From Clostridium sp. 26_22 (GTDB lineage: Bacteria; Bacillota; Clostridia; TANB77; CAG-508), in contig MNRP01000055.1 of the NCBI GenBank assembly GCA_001916005.1, forward strand, positions 144,765 through 208,764: DNA of 64,000 bases, in the 5' to 3' direction. Position numbers and translations under genes: made by a program. The notes below the pieces were generated by a model that made no database searches, was not told the origin of the DNA, and worked only from the letters and a program-made list of their open reading frames with translations. Positions 35,411 through 42,925 of the stretch are shown here, in pieces; positions within the stretch are counted from its first letter, which is position 1; every line of letters begins with the position of its first letter.

Positions 35411-37417
35411 ATGGAAAACGAAGAAAACATACTAGGAAAAGAAAAAATCGGAAAACTAATCAGAAAATTCTCAATACCATGTATAATATCGCTATTAGTA
35501 AACTCACTATACAACATAGTTGACCAAATATTCATTGGTTGGGGAGTTGGTTATTTAGGAAATGGGGCAACAAACGTAGTATTCCCATTAACAATGATAT
35601 GCTTAGCATTTTCATTAATGTTTGGAGATGGAGCATCAGCATATCTAAGCTTAAAATTAGGAGAAAAGAAAAAAGAAGAAGCAGGAAAAGGTGTAGCAAA
35701 TGGAATTGCAATGTCTGTAATTATAGCTTTAATTATGTGCATAATAACATTAGGATTTTTACCACAACTATTAAATGTATTTGGATGTACAGACAATTTA
35801 AGAGAATATGCCTTAAAATATGGTTATATAATAGCAATAGGATTACCATTTATGATGATAGGAACAACATTAAACTCTATAATAAGAGCAGATGGAAATC
35901 CAAAATATGCAATGACATCAATGGTTTCAGGAGCAATTTTAAACACAATGTTAGACCCAATTTTTATATTTGTATTTAAAATGGGAGTTGAAGGTGCAGC
36001 AATTGCAACTGTAATAAGCCAAATATTAACATTTATAATAAATATATGTTATATTAAAAAATTCAAATCAGTAACATTAAATAAAGAAAGTTTCAAAATA
36101 AAAGCAAGTGTAGCAAGAAAAGTAGCAATGCTTGGAATAAGTAGTTTTATAACACAAATGAGCATAGTTGTAGTTATGGCATTTGAAAACAATTTACTAG
36201 GAAAATATGGTGGACAATCAAAATTTGGTTCAGAAATTCCAATCACTGTATTAGGAATAGTAATGAAAATAAGCCAAATATTAAATAGTATAATAATAGG
36301 AATTGCAGCTGGAGCACAACCAATAATTGGTTATAACTATGGAGCTGGAAAATATGACAGAGTAAAGAGAACTCTAAAAACAGTATTAGGATTAAGTGTT
36401 ATTATAAGCACAATAGCATTTATTTTATTCCAAACAATACCAGATAAATTAATATCAATATTTGGTAGTGGAGATGCAAATTATATGGAATTTGCTTGTA
36501 TAGCATTTAGAACATATTTAATGTTAGTAATATGTAATGGAATTCAAATTCCATCAGGAATATTCTTCCAAGCAATTGGAAAAAGTGTAAAAAGTGCAGT
36601 GTTATCATTATCAAGACAAATACTATTCTTAATACCAGCAATGGTAATATTTGGAAAACTATGGGGAATAGATGGAATATTATATGCTGGACCATTTGCT
36701 GATGGACTTGCATTCTTAATAGCTTCAACATTATTAATCTTAGAAGTTAAACATTTAAGAAATAATGAAAATAAAGAAACAGTAACTGTTGAAGAAAAAT
36801 CAGAAGTAGAAAATCAAAATGGAAGAAACATAGTAATAACAATAGCTAGAGAGTATGGTTCAGGAGGAAGATACATAGGAAAATTAGTTGCTGAAAAACT
36901 AGGAATAAAATTATATGATAAAGAATTTGTTAAAAAAGTAGCAGAAGAAACAGGACTTTCAGAAGAATTTATCAAAAATAATGAACAAAAAAGAGATGCT
37001 TTAGCAGATTTAAATAATGGTTATTATTTTGGACTAAACAATGCAGATGAACTATTCTTAAAAGAATCAGAAATAATTAAAAATACAGCAGAAAAAGAAT
37101 CATGTGTAATTGTTGGAAGATGTGCTGACTTTATATTAAATGATAGAAAAGATGTAACAAAAGTGTTTATTTACAGCAATATGGAAAATAAAGTAAAAAG
37201 AGCAACAGAATTCTATGGTTTAGATAAAGCAAAAGCAGAAAAAGAAATAACAAGAATAAACAAATTAAGAGCAAATCATTATAAACATTATACAGAAAAA
37301 GAATGGAACAATCCAAACAATTATGATATCTGTATAAACAGTGATACATTAGGTGTAGAAAAATCAGCAGACTTAATATGCGAAATAGTGAATAAAAAAA
37401 CTGACCAATTAGTGTAA
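35411..37417 (+). CDS. MATE efflux transporter fused to a cytidylate-kinase-like domain
   Basis: A 668-residue fusion. Residues 1-450 are a complete MATE transporter with 12 membrane segments (VNSLYNIVDQIFIGWGVGYL, ADGNPKYAMTSMVSGAILNT, AGAQPIIGYNYGAGKYDRVK). After a Glu-rich linker, residues about 474-668 are a cytidylate-kinase-like domain: NIVITIAREYGSGGRYIGKL is its P-loop region, followed by LYDKEFVKKVAEETGLSEEF and CVIVGRCADFIL. No frame disturbance lies at the junction, so the fusion is genuine. The kinase-like domain may sense or phosphorylate a nucleotide-like substrate at the inner face. AAAGGAGG precedes the ATG. Confidence 0.9.
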   Translation: MENEENILGKEKIGKLIRKFSIPCIISLLVNSLYNIVDQIFIGWGVGYLGNGATNVVFPLTMICLAFSLMFGDGASAYLSLKLGEKKKEEAGKGVANGIAMSVIIALIMCIITLGFLPQLLNVFGCTDNLREYALKYGYIIAIGLPFMMIGTTLNSIIRADGNPKYAMTSMVSGAILNTMLDPIFIFVFKMGVEGAAIATVISQILTFIINICYIKKFKSVTLNKESFKIKASVARKVAMLGISSFITQMSIVVVMAFENNLLGKYGGQSKFGSEIPITVLGIVMKISQILNSIIIGIAAGAQPIIGYNYGAGKYDRVKRTLKTVLGLSVIISTIAFILFQTIPDKLISIFGSGDANYMEFACIAFRTYLMLVICNGIQIPSGIFFQAIGKSVKSAVLSLSRQILFLIPAMVIFGKLWGIDGILYAGPFADGLAFLIASTLLILEVKHLRNNENKETVTVEEKSEVENQNGRNIVITIAREYGSGGRYIGKLVAEKLGIKLYDKEFVKKVAEETGLSEEFIKNNEQKRDALADLNNGYYFGLNNADELFLKESEIIKNTAEKESCVIVGRCADFILNDRKDVTKVFIYSNMENKVKRATEFYGLDKAKAEKEITRINKLRANHYKHYTEKEWNNPNNYDICINSDTLGVEKSADLICEIVNKKTDQLV

Positions 37418-37497
37418 TGACATTTTAAATAAAATAGTGTATTATAAATAAGGCAACTAAAACAGTTACCTTATTTTTATATATTAGGAGAAAATTC

Positions 37498-39225
37498 ATG
37501 AGAAAACAAAGAGAAGTAAAAGAATTTAAAAATGTAAAAGAAATAATTTATAATTCAGCAAAGGAATATAGCAATAATGTGGCTTTTATAAAAAAAGAAC
37601 AAATTAATAAAAAAGCAGAATATACCAATATAACATATAAAGAACTTTTAAATCAAATAAATTATTATGGTACAAAATTATACGACATGGGACTAAAAAA
37701 CAAAAGAATAGCCATTGTAGGTCGTAATAGATACGAATGGATATTAGCTCATCTAACAAACCTTTTAGGAGGAATAGTTTCAATCCCATTAGACAAAGAT
37801 TTACAAATTGATGAACTAGAAAATTCACTAATAAGAAGTAAAGCAGATGCTGTAGTATTTGATGAAAAATACATTGAAAAAATACAAAAAATAAAAGATG
37901 ATAACAACACAAACATAAAAGAATATATTTCAATGTCAAAATTAGAAGGATTTTTAGATATGAATTCTTTATTAGAACAAGGAAAAGAAATTTATGAAAA
38001 AGGAAATAAAGAATTTGTAGAAACAAAAATAAATTCATACGAAATGGCCATTTTGCTATTTACATCTGGAACAACATCAAAATCAAAAGCAGTAATGCTT
38101 TCACAAAACAATATTGCATCAAATATATATGCAATGAAAAAAGTAGAAGGAATATATGAAACAGATTCAAACTTAGCATTTTTACCATTTCATCACATAT
38201 TTGGTTCAACAGCATTAATATTGATGCTAGCTTGTGGTGTAAGAACATCATTTCCAGACGGATTAAGATACATTGCACAAAACTTAAAAGAATATGAAGT
38301 ATCTGTATTTGTTGGTGTGCCATTATTAGTAGAAGCAATTTATAATAAAATTTTAAAAGAAATTGAAAAACAAGGAAAAACAAAATTAATAAATAATGCA
38401 ATAAAAATTAGTAATGCATTATTAAAAATAAAAATTGATATAAGAAGACTATTGTTTAAACAAGTATTAGAACAATTAGGAGGAAAATTAAGATTCGTAA
38501 TTTCAGGTGGAGCACCACTAGATCCAAAAGTTCAAAAAGGATGGAATGATTTAGGAATAAAAATGGTTCAAGGTTATGGACTAACAGAAACTTCACCAGT
38601 AATATGTGCAGAAAATGATTTCAAAACAAGAAACGGTTCAATAGGAGTTCCTATGGAAAATGACACAATAGAAATCGTAAATAAAGATGAAAAGGGAATA
38701 GGAGAACTTAGAGTAAAAGGACCAAATGTAATGCTTGGATATTATGAAAATGAAGAAGAAACAAATAAAGTCTTAAAAGATGGATGGTTCTATACGGGAG
38801 ATTTAGGCTACCAAGACAAAGATGGATTTATATTTATAACAGGTAGACAAAAAAATATGATAGTTTTAAAAAATGGAAAGAAAATCTTCCCTGAGGAGGT
38901 AGAAACCCTAGTAAACAGAATTGATTTAGTTGAGGAGTGTATGGTTTTCGGATTACCTGATGAAAAAGATAAAAATGATATTACTTTGTCTGTTAAGGTG
39001 GTTTTAAATAAAGAAACTGCTAAAGAAGAAAAATATAAGGGTATGAGTGATGATGAGTTAAAAGATATTATTTGGAATAAGATTAAGACTGAGGTTAATG
39101 AGACTGTGCCTAGATATAAGCATATTACTAATATGATTTTTAGTAAGGAGGAATTGGTTAAGACTACTACTAAGAAGGTTAAGAGAAATGAGGAGATGAA
39201 GAAAATTTTAAATAATGGTCTTTAA
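37498..39225 (+). CDS. Long-chain acyl-CoA synthetase (AMP-binding enzyme)
   Basis: A 575-residue ANL-superfamily enzyme. MAILLFTSGTTSKSKAVMLS (about 182-201) is the AMP-binding P-loop, AFLPFHHIFGSTA and GYGLTETSPVI the A5 motif, GWFYTGDLGYQDKDGFIFI the hinge, and KNGKKIFPEEVE the C-terminal domain; the final TTKKVKRNE supplies the catalytic Lys. It activates fatty acids with ATP and CoA. Its last 330 bases switch from A-ending codons to G- and T-ending ones (GAG, AAG, ACT, ATT), unlike the first 1400 bases. Confidence 0.92.
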   Translation: MRKQREVKEFKNVKEIIYNSAKEYSNNVAFIKKEQINKKAEYTNITYKELLNQINYYGTKLYDMGLKNKRIAIVGRNRYEWILAHLTNLLGGIVSIPLDKDLQIDELENSLIRSKADAVVFDEKYIEKIQKIKDDNNTNIKEYISMSKLEGFLDMNSLLEQGKEIYEKGNKEFVETKINSYEMAILLFTSGTTSKSKAVMLSQNNIASNIYAMKKVEGIYETDSNLAFLPFHHIFGSTALILMLACGVRTSFPDGLRYIAQNLKEYEVSVFVGVPLLVEAIYNKILKEIEKQGKTKLINNAIKISNALLKIKIDIRRLLFKQVLEQLGGKLRFVISGGAPLDPKVQKGWNDLGIKMVQGYGLTETSPVICAENDFKTRNGSIGVPMENDTIEIVNKDEKGIGELRVKGPNVMLGYYENEEETNKVLKDGWFYTGDLGYQDKDGFIFITGRQKNMIVLKNGKKIFPEEVETLVNRIDLVEECMVFGLPDEKDKNDITLSVKVVLNKETAKEEKYKGMSDDELKDIIWNKIKTEVNETVPRYKHITNMIFSKEELVKTTTKKVKRNEEMKKILNNGL

Positions 39226-39232
39226 ATTGACC

Positions 39233-39364
39233 GCCCCCAAAAGAAGTATTTTTTGATATTTTCGTTGCCATATTTAAGAAAATGTAACTCACTGGCGTTC
39301 GAACATTTTCTAAAACGGTCACCCACGGATCACTGCAATATCAATAAATACTTCTTTTTGGGGC
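39233..39364. repeat. Long palindromic intergenic element, copy 2
   Basis: 28-base arms (39233-39260 and 39337-39364) with one or two mismatches flank a 76-base centre holding an inner hairpin (AGAAAATGT/ACATTTTCT) and CTCACTGGCGTTC (39288-39300), the reverse complement of the core GARCGYCAGYGAG seen at 8571-8583. It starts eight bases after the acyl-CoA synthetase stop and may also act as a terminator. Confidence 0.65.
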
Positions 39365-39410
39365 TTCTCTACTTTTGAAATTTTTTGCTTTTTTAGTGCT
39401 TTAATATTAA

Positions 39411-39446
39411 TTCCTAAAAATTTTGGGAAATTTTTAGGAATTTTTT
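39411..39446 (+). terminator. Intrinsic terminator
   Basis: TTCCTAAAAATTT and AAATTTTTAGGAA around a four-base loop, then TTTTTT. Orientation fits the plus-strand transcript of the acyl-CoA synthetase. Confidence 0.7.
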
Positions 39447-39458
39447 GTGGTTGATTTT

Positions 39459-40247
39459 TTAACTTCTTAAGAGGTCTACCCAGCTGTATATGATTTGTTT
39501 ACAGGTAGTGAATGGAGTTATTTTGTCTATGTTGTTTTCGGCTACTAGATTAGTTGTGGCTAAGGTTTGCCCATCAAGTGTAAAGGTAACTTCTCCAATT
39601 TTGTCTCCTTTTTTTAGTGGTGCTTGTATATTATCATTGATAGTTATATTTTGTGTTATTTGATTTTCTTTTCCTTTTTCTATTAATGTACCAGCATTAT
39701 CTTCTAGAATTGCATTAACAGTGTTTTTAACACCTTTACTTACATTAACATTTTGAATTACATCATTTTTGTTTCCAAAGTTTTTAAAAGAGAATTTGCT
39801 AAAACCATAGTCTAAAAGTTTTGATGCTTCAGCAAATCTTACTTTAGTAGATGGTGCTTTCATAATAACAGCTATTAAAGATAGGTTATCTCTTGTTGCA
39901 CTTGCTGATAGATTATATAAAGCTAGGGAAGTTGAACCAGTTTTTAGCCCAGTAATACCTTTATAGGTTCTAATTAATTTGTTGGTATTAACTAATTGTG
40001 ATTTACCATCTCTTAAAGAATCCATCCAAATTGTTGTATATTTTGTTATATCAGGATGGTTACTTAAAAGTTCACGAGACATTAAAGCTATATCATATGC
40101 AGATGTTACGTGGCCATCTTCATCAATCCCATGACAATTTTTAAAAGTCGTATCATTCATACCAAGTTCTTTTGCTTTATCATTCATCATTTGAACAAAA
40201 GCTTCTTCAGAGCCTGCAATATGTTCAGCCATTGCTACTACACAATC
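39459..40247 (-). pseudogene. D-alanyl-D-alanine carboxypeptidase, 5' part lost
   Basis: The frame encodes the C-terminal two thirds of a DacA/DacF-type penicillin-binding protein: AEHIAGSEEAFVQMMNDKAK, FKNCHGIDEDGHVTSAYDIA, the KTGS box (GITGLKTGSTS) and a PBP5_C-like domain. The frame is open upstream of the ATG at 40232 back to 40247 and spells DCVVAMAEH, as expected just after the SxN motif. At 40248 homology stops with a TAA, so the signal peptide, SxxK and SxN motifs are missing. The cut coincides with the left side of the conjugative element. The product could not be an active peptidase. Confidence 0.85.
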
Positions 40248-40451
40248 TTAACGCGTTCATTAAAGACAGGAAAAACTGAAAAACCGCACTACAAGCGACT
40301 TGTAGAAATTGTAATTATCTATAAAAATGTATAAAATTCATTCAAAAATATTACGTGTTTTTAATGGATTTTGAAAATAAAGTGTAATTCGCACTTTATT
40401 TTTTTATATCAATTTTTTTGATAATAAAAAGTTAAGGAGGTGATGTGAAAT
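40248..40451. other. Left boundary region of the integrative conjugative element
   Basis: Between the broken carboxypeptidase and the first element gene there is no convincing gene. It holds the hairpin CTACAAG-CGA-CTTGTAG (about 40288-40310), a short plus-strand frame ending TEKPHYKRLVEIVIIYKNV (stop near 40334) that looks like the tail of a lost gene, and a terminator-like hairpin AAATAAAGTG/CACTTTATTT (40374-40403). The host/element junction is near 40247/40248; no direct repeat partner is visible in the window. Confidence 0.5.
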
Positions 40452-41222
40452 GTGAATGTAGAAAAGCAACCTTCATATTATGCTATAATTCCTGCAACAA
40501 TAAGATATGATGAAAGACTTAAATATGCAGAAAGATTATTTTATGGAGAAATAACAGCTTTAATTGGAAAAGAAGGCTATTGTTTTGCAAGCAATAATTA
40601 TTTTGCAGAGCTATATGGAGTTATACCAGGAACAATATCTCGATGGATTTCTCATTTATCAAAATTGGAATATATAAAAGTTGAATTAATTAGAAATAAT
40701 AAAAAAGAGATAGTTGAGAGAAGAATTTATATTACTGATATAAGTTGTAGGCAAATTGTGCAAGATACCTATAAGCAAAATAGCACATACCCCTATATGC
40801 AAAATTGCTCATACCCTATAAGCAAAAAAGATAAAGGTAATAATATAAATATTATGATAGATAGATTCTTTAATTTAATAATAAATAATAATGGGAAAAT
40901 TCCAAAAGATTTTGAGAAAATTGAAGATTTTCAGGAATTTTATAAGATAATAGAAAGGTTAGAATTTAATTATACAAAAGAAATATTAATGACTTTTAAA
41001 AAAGAGAATATTGATAAACTAAAGATAATAATTTATACAATAAAAGAATTATTTATAAAAAACAAAAGAAAATTATTAGAAAAATCTAAAAGAGAAAATT
41101 TTATAGATGTATATGATAGTTGTAAATCTTTTGAAAAAACATATAAAGATACAGAAAATGAGATAAAAAGTTTTTTTGACTATTATTATGCAAGTATTAT
41201 TAGAAAATTAGAGGCTAAATAG
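40452..41222 (+). CDS. Helix-turn-helix protein, replication-initiator-like
   Basis: A 256-residue protein. Residues 5-100 form a winged helix with IPATIRYDERLKYAERLFYG and YFAELYGVIPGTISRWISHL, as in the HTH proteins at the head of Firmicutes conjugative elements and in RepA_N/DnaD-like initiators. The C-terminal 130 residues are charged and helical without clear homology. Start GTG, 11 bases after AAGGAGG. It probably binds element DNA for replication or regulation. Confidence 0.6.
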   Translation: MNVEKQPSYYAIIPATIRYDERLKYAERLFYGEITALIGKEGYCFASNNYFAELYGVIPGTISRWISHLSKLEYIKVELIRNNKKEIVERRIYITDISCRQIVQDTYKQNSTYPYMQNCSYPISKKDKGNNINIMIDRFFNLIINNNGKIPKDFEKIEDFQEFYKIIERLEFNYTKEILMTFKKENIDKLKIIIYTIKELFIKNKRKLLEKSKRENFIDVYDSCKSFEKTYKDTENEIKSFFDYYYASIIRKLEAK

Positions 41223-41259
41223 TTAGCTTTATTTTTTTAAACTTAAATGGAGGTTTTAG

Positions 41260-41511
41260 ATGATTGAACCATATAATTTAGAAACAAATTCTAGTATGAA
41301 TCTTATGTTAGAAAATATGATGGAAAATACTTTTTTTTTATAATTATATTTTTAACAATTTTGATTTTTACAAGTTTAATTATTTGGCTAATTCGGGAGC
41401 CGTATTAAATCCGAAAAAACAATTAAATTTGGTATAAAGAATTTTATAATATGTATTTTATTACAGGTGTTTATACTGGTTATACCATTAATTATAGCTT
41501 TTTTCAGGTAA
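41260..41511 (+). CDS. Small membrane protein of the transfer region, with two frame breaks
   Basis: An ATG at 41260 with GGAGG upstream opens a 27-codon frame that ends in TAA just after a run of nine T (41331-41339). A -1 shift (or one extra T) in that run continues into a hydrophobic stretch, IIIFLTILIFTSLIIWLI. That frame meets CGG at 41394-41396; skipping C41394 gives GGG and reads on as GSRIKSEKTIKFGIKNFIIC to a stop at 41509-41511, next to the following ribosome binding site. The repaired 83-residue product would have two membrane helices. The gene's position and topology fit a type IV secretion channel component. Neither frame alone makes sense. Confidence 0.55.
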
Positions 41512-41527
41512 AGGAGGAAAATTTCAG

Positions 41528-41918
41528 ATGAAAACAGAAGGAAAAATTAAAAAGAGCAAATTTAATAAATTAAAATTAACATCTTTAGTTACAACAGCAT
41601 CAGTAATGTTAATGAATTTAAGAACTTATGCAGCCACAACAATAGGTACACAAGAAGTTGAAACAGCAACACAAAATGTAAAAGATGCAGTTATCAAATT
41701 AGCAATGCCAGTACGGTTCTGTTCTTATGTTTGTGAGTATTGTAATAATAGCAATAAAATTAATTGTTAATGCAAACAATCCTCAAAAAAGATCAGAAGG
41801 AATTGGAGGTCTTGCTTGGGTAGCAGCAGGTTTTATGCTTTTAAGTTTAGCGTTAATTGTTTCAGGAATTATTTTAAGTGTATCAACTAATGGTTCAGGT
41901 TCAATGATTGGAGGATAA
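41528..41918 (+). CDS. VirB2/TrbC-like pilin with a +1 frame break at CGG
   Basis: Two frames join into one 129-residue protein when C41714 is skipped: ...IKLAMPV, then in-frame CGG, then +1 GGT TCT (GS) and VLMFVSIVIIAIKLIVNANN. The result has a signal-like segment (about 16-36), a mature start after an Ala-rich site, two membrane helices and NNPQKRSEGIGGLAWVAAGF between them, the layout of conjugative pilins and TrbC/VirB2 proteins. Without the shift the product ends in a Cys-rich nonsense tail. AAAGGAGG precedes the ATG. The PrgI gene starts three bases later. Confidence 0.75.
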
Positions 41919-41921
41919 GAA

Positions 41922-42212
41922 ATGCAAATATATAATGTACCATATAACTTTAAACATGAAGAAAAAGTTTTTGGTGGGTATGTATCAATCAGACAGGCAA
42001 TATATCTAATATTTGGTGCAACAATGCTCGGAATATTTTTTGTACCTATAATTAATATTTTTATTAAATCTTTTCTATTTTTAATATTTACAACAATGTT
42101 TATATTGTTTGCATTTTTAAAGATTGATGAGACCAATGCAGATAAATACTTTATTTATATTTTAAATTTCTTCTTCAGAAAGAAAAAATATATTTTAGAG
42201 AAAGGTAAATGA
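41922..42212 (+). CDS. PrgI family (VirB3-like) membrane protein
   Basis: A 96-residue protein with two membrane helices (about 26-44 and 48-66). YNVPYNFKHEEKVFGGYVSI followed by RQAIYLIFGA is the PrgI signature of Gram-positive conjugation systems. It sits just upstream of the TraC-like and VirB4 genes, the normal order, and overlaps the next gene by four bases (ATGA). Confidence 0.9.
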   Translation: MQIYNVPYNFKHEEKVFGGYVSIRQAIYLIFGATMLGIFFVPIINIFIKSFLFLIFTTMFILFAFLKIDETNADKYFIYILNFFFRKKKYILEKGK

Positions 42213-42925
42213 AAATGGTAATTACAATATTTTTTATGTTGGCTAGTATTTGTTTAATAATAATATTGCCAATATATTTAAGAAAAAAGAATAGAATGTA
42301 TAATTTAGGCACACAAGAAAAAACAAATATAAAAAAACAAAGGAAAAATATTAAAACTATATGGGGAATTGAAGAAATAAAAAATCAAATGTTAACAATA
42401 AATAATAGTCATTCTATAGTCATAGAACTAGGAAGCATAGAATATAGACTTTTAAATGATGAAGAACAAAATAATATTGATAACAATTTAAAAAAGATTG
42501 CAAAAACATTTACAAATCAAACTCAATTTTTCAGTACGATTGAAAAAATAGATACTACAGATAAAATAGATAATATTAGAGAAAATATTGAAAGACAACG
42601 AAACAACAATATTAAAGAATATGGAAAAAGTATTATAGAATATTTAGATAATATTATGCAAGAAGATGATTTATATGTTAGAAAAAACTATCTTATTATA
42701 ACTTCTTTTGAACCATATGATAAGGCAGAACGAGAATTAAAAGAATACTATGATGATTTAAGGTATAGCTTATCTAACATAAAAGTAACAGCTAGATTAT
42801 TATCAGACATGGATATAATAGAACTTATATATAGAGAATTAAATAAAAATTCTAATGAACAGTTAAGAAATATCATAAAGAAGGGAGGATTAGATTTTTA
42901 TGTTCAATCAGAAAGTAAAGCATAG
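42209..42925 (+). CDS. TraC-like conjugation protein
   Basis: A 238-residue protein with one N-terminal membrane helix (about 3-22) and a cytoplasmic domain: TIWGIEEIKNQMLTINNSHS, IVIELGSIEYRLLNDEEQ and IEYLDNIMQEDDLYVRKNYL. This looks like the TraC-like, VirB4-N-terminal-type domain carried as a separate gene before VirB4 in many Clostridia elements. It probably docks the ATPase to the channel. Overlaps VirB4 by 26 bases. Confidence 0.65.
   Translation: MKMVITIFFMLASICLIIILPIYLRKKNRMYNLGTQEKTNIKKQRKNIKTIWGIEEIKNQMLTINNSHSIVIELGSIEYRLLNDEEQNNIDNNLKKIAKTFTNQTQFFSTIEKIDTTDKIDNIRENIERQRNNNIKEYGKSIIEYLDNIMQEDDLYVRKNYLIITSFEPYDKAERELKEYYDDLRYSLSNIKVTARLLSDMDIIELIYRELNKNSNEQLRNIIKKGGLDFYVQSESKA

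Noticed and set aside
35245..35523. 92-residue plus-strand frame across the MATE leader
   Set aside because: It runs through the promoter, hairpins and terminator and into the start of the MATE gene in another frame; its sequence is low in complexity.
39286..39300. attC or integron-like site in the palindromic element
   Set aside because: No integrase, no cassette array, and the core lacks the RYYYAAC-type ends.
40110..40334. 74-residue plus-strand frame across the carboxypeptidase/element junction
   Set aside because: Its first part is antisense to the carboxypeptidase gene; only the tail after 40248 might be a gene remnant, too short to name.
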